Assembly: GCA_963827545.1 (NCBI GenBank)
Contig: CAWHBI010000049.1
Span: 62,001 to 126,000, forward strand
DNA length: 64,000 nt
Direction: 5' to 3'
DNA from: AWTP1-13 sp963827545
Lineage (GTDB): Bacteria; Pseudomonadota; Alphaproteobacteria; Rhizobiales; Hyphomicrobiaceae
The notes beneath the pieces were generated by a model. The model was given only the letters and a program-made list of their open reading frames with translations, was not told the DNA's origin and made no database searches. Positions 43,519-53,498 of this stretch are shown here, one piece after another; position 1 is the first letter of the stretch, and every line of letters starts with the position of its first letter. Position numbers and translations under genes: made by a program.

Positions 43519-44923
43519 TCAGGACTTGTTGGACGAGGCCGGCTTGGCGGGCGCGCCCGTGCTCTCGGGTCCGGAAGGGGCAGGGATCAAGCTGCCCGTG
43601 ACCGAGCGTCGAATATCGAAGTTCTTGGCCGCCGCCTGCTTCACATCCGCCAGCGTGACCTTGCTGATCGCAGTCGGCCAGCTGTTGACCTTCTCGATTG
43701 TCATCCCGAGCGCCATCGCCTCGCCGTAGCGCCGGGCCAGCGTCGCCTGACTGTCCGAACTCGTAGACGAACTCGGCGATGAACTGCCGCTTGGCACGCT
43801 CCAGCTCGAGCTCCGTTACGCCGTTCTCGCGCAGCTCGTGCACCACACGGTCCATGGCCTGCTCCACCTTGTCGAGCGAGACGCCCTCGGCCGCCACCGC
43901 ATGCAGGCCGATGGAGCCGCTGTCGAGGCTGAGGCCGGAGTACCAGCCGCCGGCACTGGAGGCGAGCTTCTCCTCCACCACCAGCCTCTGATAGAGCCGG
44001 CTGGTGCCACCCACTCCTGCGATCTTCATGAGCAAGTAGAGCGCCTCGGCCTCGCCGGGCGTCGCCTTGGGATAGGCCGGGGCCAAGTAGTAGCGCCGGA
44101 TCGAAGTGTTGCCGGCGCGCGGATCCTTGAGCTCCACGCGGCGCGGGGCGCGCTGCTCCGGCTCCTGCGGCCGCATGCGAGCGCCGATGCTCGGGTTGGC
44201 CGGAAGGGTGCCATAGGTGGCTTCTGCCAGCGCCTTGACCTCGGCCGGATTGACATCGCCAGTGACAACGACGATGGCGTTGTTGGGCGCGTAGAAGCGC
44301 TTGTAGAAGGTCAGCGCGTCCTCACGCGACAGCTTCTCCATCTCGTGCATCCAGCCGATGATGGGGATGCGGTAGGGGTGGTTCTGGTACAGCGCCGCCG
44401 ACATCTGCTCTGCAAGGATGCTCGAGGGGACGTTCTCGGTGCGCACGCGGCGCTCCTCGATGATCACCTGGCGCTCGGTCTCGACCTCCCTTTCGCTCAG
44501 TCTCAGGTTCACCATCCGGTCGGCTTCCATCTCCATGAGCGTCCTCAGGCGGTCCTTGGAGATGCGCTGGTAGTAGCCTGTGTAGTCGGAGCTGGTGAAG
44601 GCGTTGTGCTGGCCGCCGAGGCGCGAGACGATAGCGGAGAATTCCCCGGAAGAGAGCTTCTCCGTCGACTTGAACATCAAGTGCTCGAGGAAATGGGCGA
44701 TGCCCGATACGCCAGGCGGCTCGTCGGCGGCGCCTACGCGGAAGTACACCATGTGGGTGACGACCGGCGCTCGATTGTCCGGCACGACCACGAGAACGAG
44801 GCCGTTGGCCAGTTTGAACTCGCTGACGCGGTTGGCGGGATTGGCCTGGGCAGTGGCAAAGCTTGGGATCATGAGCATGAGTGCGAGAAGGAGGAAGGAG
44901 AGGCTCTTGCCTGGTTTCGACAT
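43519..44923 (-). CDS. M16-family zinc peptidase, catalytic subunit (one apparent frameshift)
   Basis: An about 467-residue secreted protease. After a signal peptide (LLLALMLMIPSFATAQ) comes the inverted zinc motif HFLEH (77-81) and, downstream, the third ligand region EVETERQVIIEE. YQNHPYRIPIIGW and GVGGTSRLYQRLVVEEKLAS complete the fold. An extra base in AA at 43758-43759 throws the last about 80 codons out of frame; the continuation (DSQATLARRYGEAMALG...) ends at 43519 with a Pro/Ser-rich tail. It probably degrades periplasmic peptides together with the next gene product. Confidence 0.9.
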
Positions 44924-45184
44924 GGGTCACTGATCCTGGCCATGAGGCGGAAGCCTCTGTTTTCTGCCGCCTCTGGTCGGCGCCGACAGGTGGCAGCGGC
45001 CAGCGATCGCGCCCCCGGCCCGCCGGTCGCCTTCTTTCGACGTCCCGATGGCCAAGTCAAATGACAACGCCTTAATGTCCCCGGCATGGCGAAGCTCAGG
45101 GGCCGCATTAGTACGATGGTCTATGGCAACAATGATCGCAGGCCAGCTGCAACGGTAGCAAGCATTTCGGCACAAGTGCGAGCG

Positions 45185-45637
45185 CTACTTGTTCAGGTTG
45201 TTGTTGATGCTGCCCGTAAACAGGCCGGCACAGGGGCCGTAGGGGCTGCGATTTGGGCCCCCCTGCTGCGGATCGAGCACTTTTTCCTTCCATTGGATCT
45301 CGCCACGGCAATAGGCCAGGTGGAGCCGCTCCCGTTCCTTGGCGGTGGCTTGCTTGCGCAGGTCGGGATCATTGAGCGAGGCGATATCGTTCGACGTCGT
45401 CTGGCCTGAGCCCGGCTCAGGCAGCCGCTTGACGTTAGGGGGGACGACCAATGGCGCCCTGTCCGCCATCTTGGGCTCACGCGTGCGGCCCTCTTGGGAG
45501 GCCGAGCTGACGCCCAACCAGTCGAAGACTTTGCCGTTGAGATCGATGCCCTCGACGCCGCCGCAGGCCGTCAGCGATAGAGCGGATGCAACCGCCGCTG
45601 CAGCGGCAAACTGCGTCAGGTAGTGGCGCAACAGCAT
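45185..45637 (-). CDS. Small lipoprotein downstream of lspA
   Basis: A 150-residue lipoprotein with lipobox LTAC (C25). The segment RAPLVVPPNVKRLPEPGSG resembles the short Pro-rich motif of the DUF3035/BamF-like lipoproteins that often follow lspA in alphaproteobacteria; the similarity is by eye only. Two Cys (AYCRGE, GPCAGL) lie in the C-terminal half. It sits between lspA and the M16 pair on the same strand. Confidence 0.75.
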   Translation of the reverse strand: MLLRHYLTQFAAAAAVASALSLTACGGVEGIDLNGKVFDWLGVSSASQEGRTREPKMADRAPLVVPPNVKRLPEPGSGQTTSNDIASLNDPDLRKQATAKERERLHLAYCRGEIQWKEKVLDPQQGGPNRSPYGPCAGLFTGSINNNLNK

Positions 45638-45697
45638 CTCGTGCGATCCCCCGGAGCCGGTGCTTTGCCAAGGACTTACGTCGACTTTGAGGCACGA

Positions 45698-46201
45698 TTA
45701 CGACTCGGATAGAACGAGTTCATACAGGAGGCCGCAGACCCCGGCAACTATGGCGGCATCGGCGATATTGAACACATACCAGTAGAAACCGAAGGCATGC
45801 AACGAGAAGAAGTCGGCGACGCCACCGAGCACGAGGCGGTCGATTGCATTGCTCGCAGCCCCTCCCATGATCAGGCCGAGGCTTGCCGCGACCAGCTTTT
45901 CGGTGACGCCGCGCGCCAGCCACACGGCCATGGCCAGCACGGCGAGGGCGGCAAAGCCCGCCAGCAGCCACTGGCCCTCGCGGCTCTCCTGCAGGAACAG
46001 GCCGTAGCTCACCCCCAGGTTCTTGACATAGACGAGGTCCAGGAACGGCGTGACCGTGACCCGGCCCCTGTCCATGATGCGGTAGACGAGGAGCATCCAC
46101 CACTTGTGTGCCTGGTCGACGGCCAGGGTAAGGGCGGCGAGCCCGACACCCAACGGCGACAGGGGCCCCCATAGCCACGGCTTTTGCTGCATCGCCTGCA
46201 T
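45698..46201 (-). CDS. lspA: Lipoprotein signal peptidase LspA (SPase II)
   Basis: A 167-residue inner-membrane aspartyl protease that cleaves prolipoprotein signal peptides before the lipid-modified Cys. Four hydrophobic segments are present. Catalytic Asp residues are D121 (GGAASNAIDR) and D148 (FNIADAAI), with the TPFLDLVYVKNLGVSYGLF segment between helices. Normally next to ileS; here a toxin-antitoxin pair intervenes. Confidence 0.94.
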   Translation of the reverse strand: MQAMQQKPWLWGPLSPLGVGLAALTLAVDQAHKWWMLLVYRIMDRGRVTVTPFLDLVYVKNLGVSYGLFLQESREGQWLLAGFAALAVLAMAVWLARGVTEKLVAASLGLIMGGAASNAIDRLVLGGVADFFSLHAFGFYWYVFNIADAAIVAGVCGLLYELVLSES

Positions 46202-46240
46202 CGACTTTCCGGTTGGACCGCGGGCGCTTTCCGCAAGGTG

Positions 46241-46663
46241 TCAGGTGCGCGCGGGTAATATCCGGAACTTGGCGTTGCGTCCAATCCTGTAGGTCTCGAA
46301 GTCGGCGTGGTCGATGGTGAGGATGGTTTTGAGGCTCTCGCGCTCGGCCACGTGCACGAGTGTCGCATCGGCAAAGTCCATGGGCCGGTCGGCGTAGCGG
46401 GCCATCAACTGCTCAAGTGCCGGGAGGTCTTCATCCAAGATCGGCGCAACGGTGATCACGCCACTGCGAACGAACTCCCAGGCCCGCTCCACGAGTCCCT
46501 TCCCTTTCGACGCAAAGTAGAATGTCTCGGTCAAGACCGCGGTCGTCGTCACCAGTGGCAACTTAGCGTCCTGCAAAGCGGCCCGGCAGGCTGGGTGCCA
46601 GCGGTCGCGCGTGTTGACCGCGGCAAGGAGAGCACCGGTATCAACGAGCGCGCTTGGGGGCAC
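46241..46663 (-). CDS. PIN-domain RNase toxin (VapC-like)
   Basis: A 140-residue PIN protein. The acidic metal-binding residues are D8 (ALVDTGALLA), E46 (AVLTETFYF) and D96/D99 (PMDFADATLV), with a further Asp in TIDHADF. Such toxins cleave tRNA or rRNA. It overlaps the upstream antitoxin gene by 23 bp, so translation is coupled. The pair is inserted between lspA and ileS. Confidence 0.88.
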   Translation of the reverse strand: MPPSALVDTGALLAAVNTRDRWHPACRAALQDAKLPLVTTTAVLTETFYFASKGKGLVERAWEFVRSGVITVAPILDEDLPALEQLMARYADRPMDFADATLVHVAERESLKTILTIDHADFETYRIGRNAKFRILPART

Positions 46664-46982
46664 GCCGCTGGCTCGCGCGATATTTCTTCATCAATTGCTC
46701 ACCCATGACTTCGCGGACACGCTCATTGGTTGCCGAACCTCCCAGGTCGACAGAAATGGTGCCGATCACCTTCATTGCCCGCTCGCGTAGGCGGCGCTGT
46801 TGTTCAGCATCGTCTTCCTCGCTCGACGCGCGTTTGGCCAGCCACTCCCGCACCACGCGCTCAAGAACCGCGCCGATGCTGGTCTTTTCGTCCCTGGCGG
46901 CGGCCTCGAGGCGCATCTTGAGGTCCGTGCTGAGCCGCCAGCTGTAGACCTCGCTCTTGCTCATCTTGTTCATGCAGCACAC
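46641..46982 (-). CDS. Ribbon-helix-helix type antitoxin partner of the PIN toxin
   Basis: A 113-residue basic protein. The N-terminal KSEVYSWRLSTDLKMRLEAA and SIGAVLERVVREWLAKR fit a ribbon-helix-helix DNA-binding fold. The C-terminal half (about 60-113) is charged and would bind the toxin. Several Met codons crowd the start (MCCMNKMSKSEV), and MSKSEV at 46964 may be the true start. The order antitoxin-toxin with overlap is the usual type II arrangement. Confidence 0.8.
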   Translation of the reverse strand: MCCMNKMSKSEVYSWRLSTDLKMRLEAAARDEKTSIGAVLERVVREWLAKRASSEEDDAEQQRRLRERAMKVIGTISVDLGGSATNERVREVMGEQLMKKYRASQRRAPKRAR

Positions 46983-47006
46983 GTGTAGTGCAAAGGCGGC
47001 CGGCGG

Positions 47007-50000
47007 TCAACGAGGCCCGCCGGCGCGCGCATCGAACTCGCGCACCGCCGCCGCGTCGCGGGCGGACAGCTCAGGGTATTGGGGGTCGCTGCCGACATCG
47101 TTCGTGAACCGCCAGGAGCGCGCGCACTTGGTGCCCTCGGCCTTCCTCTGCACTACGCCGACCCCCGCCACGTCGGACAGCGTGAACGCGCCCTCGGGCG
47201 GCTCGCCGTCGATCACCTCGATGCCGGACGTGATGCACACCTCCGCGAAGTCGACGCCCTCGAGCGCCGCCAGCAGCTCGTCGTCGGCGATGTAGACCTG
47301 CGGCGCCGCCTCCAGCGACGAGCCGATCTTCTTGTTCGCCCGCTCGATCTCGAGCGCGCCCGTCACTACGCGGCGCACCCGCTTGATGGCCTCCCATTCC
47401 TCGGCCAGCGCCTCGTTGCGCCAGGATTTCGGGATCGCGGGGAACACCTCCAGGTGCACCGAGCCTTCCTCCGAAGGGTAGCGCGCCAGCCACGCCTCCT
47501 CGGCAGTGAAGCACAGGAGCGGCGCCAGCCAAGCGCAAGCGTGACGGAAGATCTGCTCGATCGTCTCAAGTGCCGCCTTGCGTTTGGCGCTGGAATAGGG
47601 CTCGCAGTAGAGCGCGTCCTTGCGGATGTCGAAGTAGAACGCAGATAGATCCGTGTTCATGAACTGCGACAGCACCGCCACCACGCGCTTGTAGTCGTAC
47701 TCGGCATAGGCCTCGCGCACGATCGCGTCGATCTCGGACAGGCGATGCAGCATGACCTGCTCGAGCTCCGGCATCGCTGCAGGGGCCAGCTGCTGCCGCC
47801 CCTCGTGGTGGGAAAGCGTGCCCAGCATCCAGCGCAGCGTGTTGCGGAGCTTGCGGTAGGACTCGGCCGTGCCCTGCAGCACCGTGGGTCCGAAGCGGAT
47901 GTCGCCGGAGTAGTCGGCCGAGGCCACCCACAGGCGCAGGATGTCGGCACCCGAGGTCTTCATCAGCTCCTGCGGCGAGAGCGTGTTGCCCTTGGACTTG
48001 GACATCTTCTCCTCGCCCTTCTCGTCGAGGATGAAGCCGTGGGTAAGCACCACGTCGAAGGGTGCGCGGCCTCGGGTGCCGCAGGACTCCAGCAGCGAGG
48101 ACTGGAACCAGCCGCGGTGCTGGTCGGAGCCTTCCAGGTACATGACGCGGTCGCGGCCGCCGTCGCGCTGGCGGCGGATGCCGGCGAGCTGCGGGAAGGC
48201 TTCGGGGTCCTCCAGGGTGAAGGTGTGGGTGGAGCCGGAGTCGAACCAAACGTCGAGAATGTCGGTCACCTGCTCCCAGTCGGCCGGGTTGTCGACCAGC
48301 CCGGCGAGAAAGCGCTGCTGCGCGCCGGCCTCGAACCAGGCGTCGGCGCCGCGCTCCATCAGGCCAGCGCGGATGCGCGCCATCAGCTCGGCCGACTTGG
48401 AGAAGCTGGCCGAGGGCGCAATCTGGCCCGTCTCCTTGTGCACGAACACGGTGATGGGCACGCCCCAGGCACGCTGGCGCGAGATCACCCAGTCGGGCCT
48501 GGCTTCGATCATGCCGCGCAGCCGGTTCTGGCCGGAGGCCGGGACGAACTCGGTTTCGGCGATCGCCTGCAGGGCCGTTTCGCGGAGCGTCTGCGTTGCC
48601 TCCGGCGCGACCGGGTCCCCTCTCCCCGCTTGCGTCATGCCGAAGGCGTGCCTCCGGCACGACGAGAGGGCTAGGGTGAGGGGCGGCACCAAGCGCCGCC
48701 GGAGCCTCTTGCCGCCCCTCACCCCGACCCTCTCCCCGTAAGAACGGGGAGAGGGAGAAGAGCGGCTTGTCCATGGCGATGAACCATTGGGGCGTGTTGC
48801 GGAAGATGACCGGCTTCTTGGAGCGCCAGGAGTGCGGGTACTGGTGCTTGAGGCGGCCGCGCGCGATCAGCGCGTTGGCCTCGATCAGCGCCTTGATGAC
48901 GGCGTCGTTGGCGTCGCCCTTGTTGCCCTTGTCGTCGATGACGCGCTTGCCCTCGAAGCCCGGCGCTTCCTTGGTGAAGCGCCCGTCGCCGTCGACGGTG
49001 AAGGGGATGGTCGGTGTCGATGCCGCGCGCTTTCAGCTTGGCGGCATTCGCCGTCCAGATGTCGAAGTCCTCGCGGCCATGGCCGGGCGCGGTGTGCACG
49101 AAGCCGGTGCCGTCCTCGTCGGTGACGTGGTCGCCTTCGAGGAGGGGCACCTCGAAAGTCGTAGCCGCAGGCCGCGCAACGGATGGCTGCAGTCCATACT
49201 GCGGAAATCGGCTGGACGTCGACGCTCCCAAGCGCTTGTAATTCTTAGGCTCCAACCTTTGCAGCCTTCATGACACTGCGCCGGCTAGCTTGTCAGCAAG
49301 AATGAACTGGTCGCCCGGCTTGGCCCAGTTGCCCTCGGCGCATTCGTAACCTCATACAGACCCGTACGCGATCTTGGAGCTGAAAGCGATCGCGCGGTTG
49401 CCAGGGATCGTCCAGGGCGTTGTCGTCCAGATGACGACGGACGCGCTCCGTCAACGTGCAACGCGGTCAGAGATTCCGCGTGTCGCGCTTCAGCGCTTGC
49501 TCGCGTGACAGGAAACTTCACCCACACCTGATCGCTGGTGTAGTCGTGGTACTCCACCTCGGCTTCCGCCAGCGCCGTCTTCTCCACCACGGACCACATC
49601 ACGGGCTTGGAGCCGCGGTAGAGGGCGCCGTTCATGGCGAACTTCATGAGCTCGGCGGCGATGATGCCCTCGGCCTTGTAGGCCATGGTGGAGTAGTAGT
49701 GCTCCCAGTCGCCCTCGACGCCGAGGCGCTTGAACTCCTCGCGCTGCACGCCGATCCAGTGCTCGGCGAAGTCGCGGCACTGCTTGCGGAACTCATTGAC
49801 GGGCACCGTATCCTTGTCCTGGCCCTTGGCGCGGTACTCCTCCTCGATCTTCCACTCGATCGGCAGGCCATGGCAGTCCCAGCCCGGCACGTAGTTGGAA
49901 TCGAAGCCCAGCATCTGCTGGCTGCGGGTCACCATGTCCTTGAGGATCTTGTTGAGCGCCGTGCCGATATGGATGTTGCCGTTGGCGTAGGGGGGCCCGT

Positions 50001-50184
50001 CATGCAGGATGAACTTGGGGCGGCCCTTGGCGGCCTCGCGCTGGCGCTTGTAGAGGCCGAGCCTGGCCCAGCGCTCCAGGAGCCTTGGCTCCAGCTGCGG
50101 CAGGCCGGCCTTCATCGGGAACGCCGTCTTGGGCAGGAACAGGGTCGCGCTCCAATCGCGCGAGGCAGGTTGGGTCGAGGTCAT
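47007..50184 (-). CDS. ileS: Isoleucyl-tRNA synthetase (several apparent frameshifts, repeat inserted)
   Basis: Charges tRNA-Ile. Class I signatures are GPPYANGNIHIGTALN (HIGH-type) near the start and KMSKSKGNTLSP. The CP1 editing region includes VVIWTTTPWTIPGNRA and GTGFVHTAPGHGREDFD, and a C-terminal anticodon-binding domain follows. The frame breaks at about 49440, 49360, 49337, 49275, 49245 and around 49160-49200, again at about 49018, and within the repeat at 48617-48762. Most breaks are repaired by removing one or two bases. Essential genes cannot be pseudogenes, so consensus error is the likely cause unless a second ileS exists. It sits between ribF and lspA. Confidence 0.9.
48617..48762. 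repeat. CTCTCCCC/GGGGAGAG palindromic repeat inside ileS
   Basis: About 146 bp with CTCTCCCCGCTTG at one end and CCCTCTCCCCGTAAGAACGGGGAGAGGG at the other, plus GTGCCTCCGGCACGAC and GTGAGGGGCGGC blocks shared with 36107-36340 and 54480-54655. It interrupts ileS exactly between the conserved codons for AMDKPL and those for TLRETALQAI. It is open in the ileS reading direction except for a one-base phase difference. Confidence 0.85.
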
Positions 50185-50688
50185 GAGAATGCCGCCTGGA
50201 AAAACTGATGCGACGCGGGTTCAAGGCACGGGGGACGCCCCGGACGCCCCTCAGACACAGCCTGGGGCGACCGGGCACATAATTCGCGTCAGCAGCAGAT
50301 GGGCTATGAATCGCGACATGGCCCGTGTTGTAGCCGCGTCGCTCGGGCTGAGCAACAACGGAGGATCCCGTTGCGAAACGAGCCACGAGCGCCAGGCATG
50401 AACAGCGTGCAACCCAAATCGCTTCGCTCGGCGTTAGGCATAGGGGAATGCTGTCGCGGTGGGCGGCGTCCTTGTGGCGCGGCTCAGCGGGCTGCGGCGG
50501 CGTTCCCCTGCCAGTGGGTGGCCAGCCGACTAAGTGACACGCAGAAAACAGCTCTCTGCAGAATCTGCAGAATATAATCGCTGTTCGATCGTTGTGCCCA
50601 CGGAGGAATGTTGCCGCGTTTGGATCGAGCGCGCGGACCAAGTGACCGCAGGTGGTTCTCCAGCGGGAACGCGGGAGCGTTCCTCCCC
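50185..50688. other. Gap between ribF and ileS without a recognisable gene
   Basis: About 500 bp between two genes that are normally closely linked. Slightly lower G+C than its flanks. No open frame here has protein-like composition, and no repeat of the families seen elsewhere was found. It may hold the ileS promoter or leader. Confidence 0.45.
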
Positions 50689-51642
50689 TCAATGCCCGAC
50701 TGCGCGCGGCCGCGTGGGCGCCTTCGCCAGGATTTCACGGGCGCGGTCGCAGTCGCGAGCCATCTGCGCCTTCAGCGCGTCGATGCTGTCGAAGCGGCGG
50801 TCGGCGCGCAGATAGTCGATGAATTCGACCTCGATCTCGCGGCCGTAGAGATCGCCCTCGAAATCGAGCAGGAATACCTCCAGCATCGGCGCGCCGTCGT
50901 CGAACGTGGGGCGGGTGCCGAGGTAGGCGGCAGCGGGATGCACGACGCCTTCCAGGTCCACCCGCACCGCATAGATGCCATGCGCCAAGGCTGTCCCGGG
51001 CTCGAGCGCGATGTTGGCGGTGGGAAAGCCGAGCCCCGTCCCGCGCTTGGCGCCTCCGATCACGGTGCCAGCCACGCGCCACCAGTGCCCCAGCATCTCG
51101 GCCGCGCCTCCGACGTCGCCCTGCGCCAGCTCGGCGCGGATGGCGTTGGAGGAGAAGACCTCGCCGGCTTCCGCCACCTGCGCCACCACCGTCACGCCGA
51201 AACCGAGGGCGGCGCCGGCGCGCCGCATCGTCTCGGGATCGCCCGCGCGCGCCTTGCCGAAGCGAAAATCGTAGCCGATGACGATATGCCGGGCCGCCAG
51301 GGCCTCGACGATGACCCGCTCGATGAAATCCTGCGCCGAGAGCCCGGCGAGCGCCGCATCGAAGGTGAGGACGACGGCCACATCCACTCCGAACTGCTGC
51401 AACAGCGCGAGCTTGCGCTCGAGCGGCGTCAAGCGGAAGTGCGGCTTGTCGGGCTGGAAGAACTCGCGCGGGTGCGGCTCGAACAGGATGACGCCGGCCT
51501 TGGTGCCGTGCCGGCCCGCCTCGTCCTTTGCCGCCTGCAGCAGCGCCTGGTGGCCCCGGTGCACGCCGTCGAAGTTGCCGATCGCCAGCACGGCGCCGCG
51601 CGCGGCCTGTGGGACATTGCCGGTTCCGTTGACGACGATCAT
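50689..51642 (-). CDS. ribF: Bifunctional riboflavin kinase / FAD synthetase RibF
   Basis: A 317-residue protein from the ATG at 51642 (an ATG at 51687 adds 15). The N-terminal FAD synthetase is a nucleotidyltransferase with IGNFDGVHRGHQ and, later, IVIGYDFRFGKARAG and EVFSSNAIRAELAQGD. The C-terminal riboflavin kinase shows GTGLGFPTANIAL and YGREIEVEFIDYLRADRRFD. It makes FMN and FAD. It precedes ileS on the same strand, the classic order, although an about 500-bp gap separates them here. Confidence 0.94.
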   Translation of the reverse strand: MIVVNGTGNVPQAARGAVLAIGNFDGVHRGHQALLQAAKDEAGRHGTKAGVILFEPHPREFFQPDKPHFRLTPLERKLALLQQFGVDVAVVLTFDAALAGLSAQDFIERVIVEALAARHIVIGYDFRFGKARAGDPETMRRAGAALGFGVTVVAQVAEAGEVFSSNAIRAELAQGDVGGAAEMLGHWWRVAGTVIGGAKRGTGLGFPTANIALEPGTALAHGIYAVRVDLEGVVHPAAAYLGTRPTFDDGAPMLEVFLLDFEGDLYGREIEVEFIDYLRADRRFDSIDALKAQMARDCDRAREILAKAPTRPRAVGH

Positions 51643-51734
51643 GCGATGCGACACCCCTTCGAATTCGATGGACAGAGTGCATGCCATTGATTCTTCTGTC
51701 CATGCCAGAGCACCAGCGATACGCGAGCATTGAC

Positions 51735-52139
51735 ATGCAGTTCCTTCACCCCAAGCACTGGACGGCTGCCAAGGGCTTTTCCAATGGTGTCGCTGCCGAA
51801 GGCCGCCAGGTTTTCGTCGCCGGCCAGGTCGGCTGGGATGCCGAGCAGCGCTTCGCCAGCGACGATTTCGCCGCCCAGACCGAGCAGGCCCTGCGCAACA
51901 TCGTGGAGGTGCTCGCCGAGGCCGGCGCGCGTCCGGAGCACGTTGTCCGCCTCACCTGGTACGTCACCGACAAGCGCGAATACGTCGCGCGCCTGCGCGA
52001 GGTCGGCGCAGCCTATCGCCGGGTCATGGGACGGCATTTTCCGGCGATGACGCTGGTGCAGGTGGTGGCGCTGGTGGAGGACCGCGCCAAGGTCGAGATC
52101 GAGGCGACGGCCGTCATTCCTTCGGCAGGGGCTGCCTAG
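51735..52139 (+). CDS. RidA/YjgF-family protein
   Basis: A 134-residue Rid-family protein from the ATG at 51735 (ATG 51702 is an alternative). It contains VFVAGQVGWDAEQRF, FAAQTEQALRNIVEVLAEAG and VVRLTWYVTDKREYVARLRE, the standard beta-alpha pattern. RidA members hydrolyse reactive 2-aminoacrylate/imine intermediates. This one lacks the exact C-terminal Arg motif context of archetypal RidA (it has MTLVQVVALVEDRAKVEIEA), so it may belong to an Rid4-7-like branch. It diverges from ribF. Confidence 0.87.
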   Translation: MQFLHPKHWTAAKGFSNGVAAEGRQVFVAGQVGWDAEQRFASDDFAAQTEQALRNIVEVLAEAGARPEHVVRLTWYVTDKREYVARLREVGAAYRRVMGRHFPAMTLVQVVALVEDRAKVEIEATAVIPSAGAA

Positions 52140-52262
52140 GCCGGCTTACCTCAGGTCCCAACCGATGGCGCGGCGACCGCCATGTGCCAGACCCGGACAT
52201 CGACGGTCATAGAGTTGTGGCCTACGACAAGGGGTAGGGGCTAGCGGTTGCACGGGGGAAGA

Positions 52263-53381
52263 ATGGTTACGGGGCATCGCAGGATCACTGTAGGGCTACT
52301 GTTCGGAGGGCGCTCAGCTGAGCACGAAGTCTCCAGAGCTTCGGCTGCCAACGTCCTTCGAGCGCTCAACCCAGACCGGTATGACGTTTCGCTCATTGGC
52401 ATAGGCAAGGATGGTCGCTGGCTTGTTTGCGATGCGGGTAATGGCGCGGGAACCGGCGCTGCTGTGCTCACGATCCCCGATGAAGCGCCCCAAGTCGCCC
52501 TGATCCCAGGGGGGCGAGGCCGCCTCGTGCAGTGTGATGGCGGGCGAACCTCGACACAGCGCAGCTGCCGCGCTTCGACGTTGTGTTCCCGGTCTTGCAC
52601 GGGCCGAACGGAGAAGACGGGACGATACAAGGCGCGCTCGAGCTCGCAGACGTGCCCTACGTCGGTTCAGGGGTGACTGGTTCTGCTGCAGCGATGGACA
52701 AGGATGTCGCCAAGCGCCTGATGCGTGATGCCGGTCTGCCCTTGGTACCATTCATGACAATGATTGCTGCATCCCCGGTAGAGTACTCGGCAGCCGTCGC
52801 TGCGCTAGGCACGACTGATTTGTTTGTAAAGCCTGCCAACATGGGGTCATCGGTAGGCGTCTCGCGCGCGAGGTCCGAGGCGGAATTCGCAGTCTCATGC
52901 GAACTCGCCCTGCGCTATGACAGTAAGGTCCTTATCGAGCAGGGCGTGAGTGGAGCGCGCGAGATTGAATGTTCTGTCTTGGAGGAGGCGGAAGGCCAAG
53001 TTCGTGCGTCACAACTCGGCGAGATTGTGCCGGCGAGCAGGCACGGTATTCTATTCCTATCAGGCAAAATACATCGACACTGACGGTGCCGATCTGCGTA
53101 TTCCCGCAGACGTTTCTTCACAGCAGGCTGGCCGTTTTCAAGAGCTTGCAGTGGCGGCGTTTCGGATCCTTTGCTGCGAAGGCATGGCCAGGGTCGACTT
53201 CTTCCTCAAAGGCGAGGCTATCTTCATCAACGAGGTCAACACGCTCCCAGGGTTCACCTCGATCAGCATGTATCCCAAGCTTTGGGAAGCAAGCGGATTG
53301 TCTCAATCCGATCTCATGGACAAGCTGATCACCCATGCGCTCGCGCGTCATGAGCGACGCCGCGCTCTAAACTCTCAGTGA
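52263..53381 (+). CDS. ddl: D-alanine--D-alanine ligase (two apparent frameshifts)
   Basis: An ATP-grasp ligase that makes D-Ala-D-Ala. It begins with VGLLFGGRSAEHEVSRASA (Glu of the first D-Ala site), continues after a shift near 52545-52560 with FDVVFPVLHGPNGEDGTIQG and LFVKPANMGSSVGVSRA (ATP-grasp loop), and after a one-base insertion near 53048 ends with YQAKYIDTD and FINEVNTLPGFTSISMYPKL (Mg ligands and YP). Removing the extra bases gives about 372 residues, the DdlA length. It lies outside any division/cell-wall cluster. Its base composition is visibly less GC-rich than its neighbours, hinting at transfer. Confidence 0.85.
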
Positions 53382-53498
53382 TAACGCTGCATTTCCGGGA
53401 ACGGATGCCACTAGGCCGCCAGCGCCCGGTTTTGCTAAAGTCTGCACAACGAGTGGACGATCCCTGTACGGATCGGGCAAAGGAAGGGATGCACTTTC

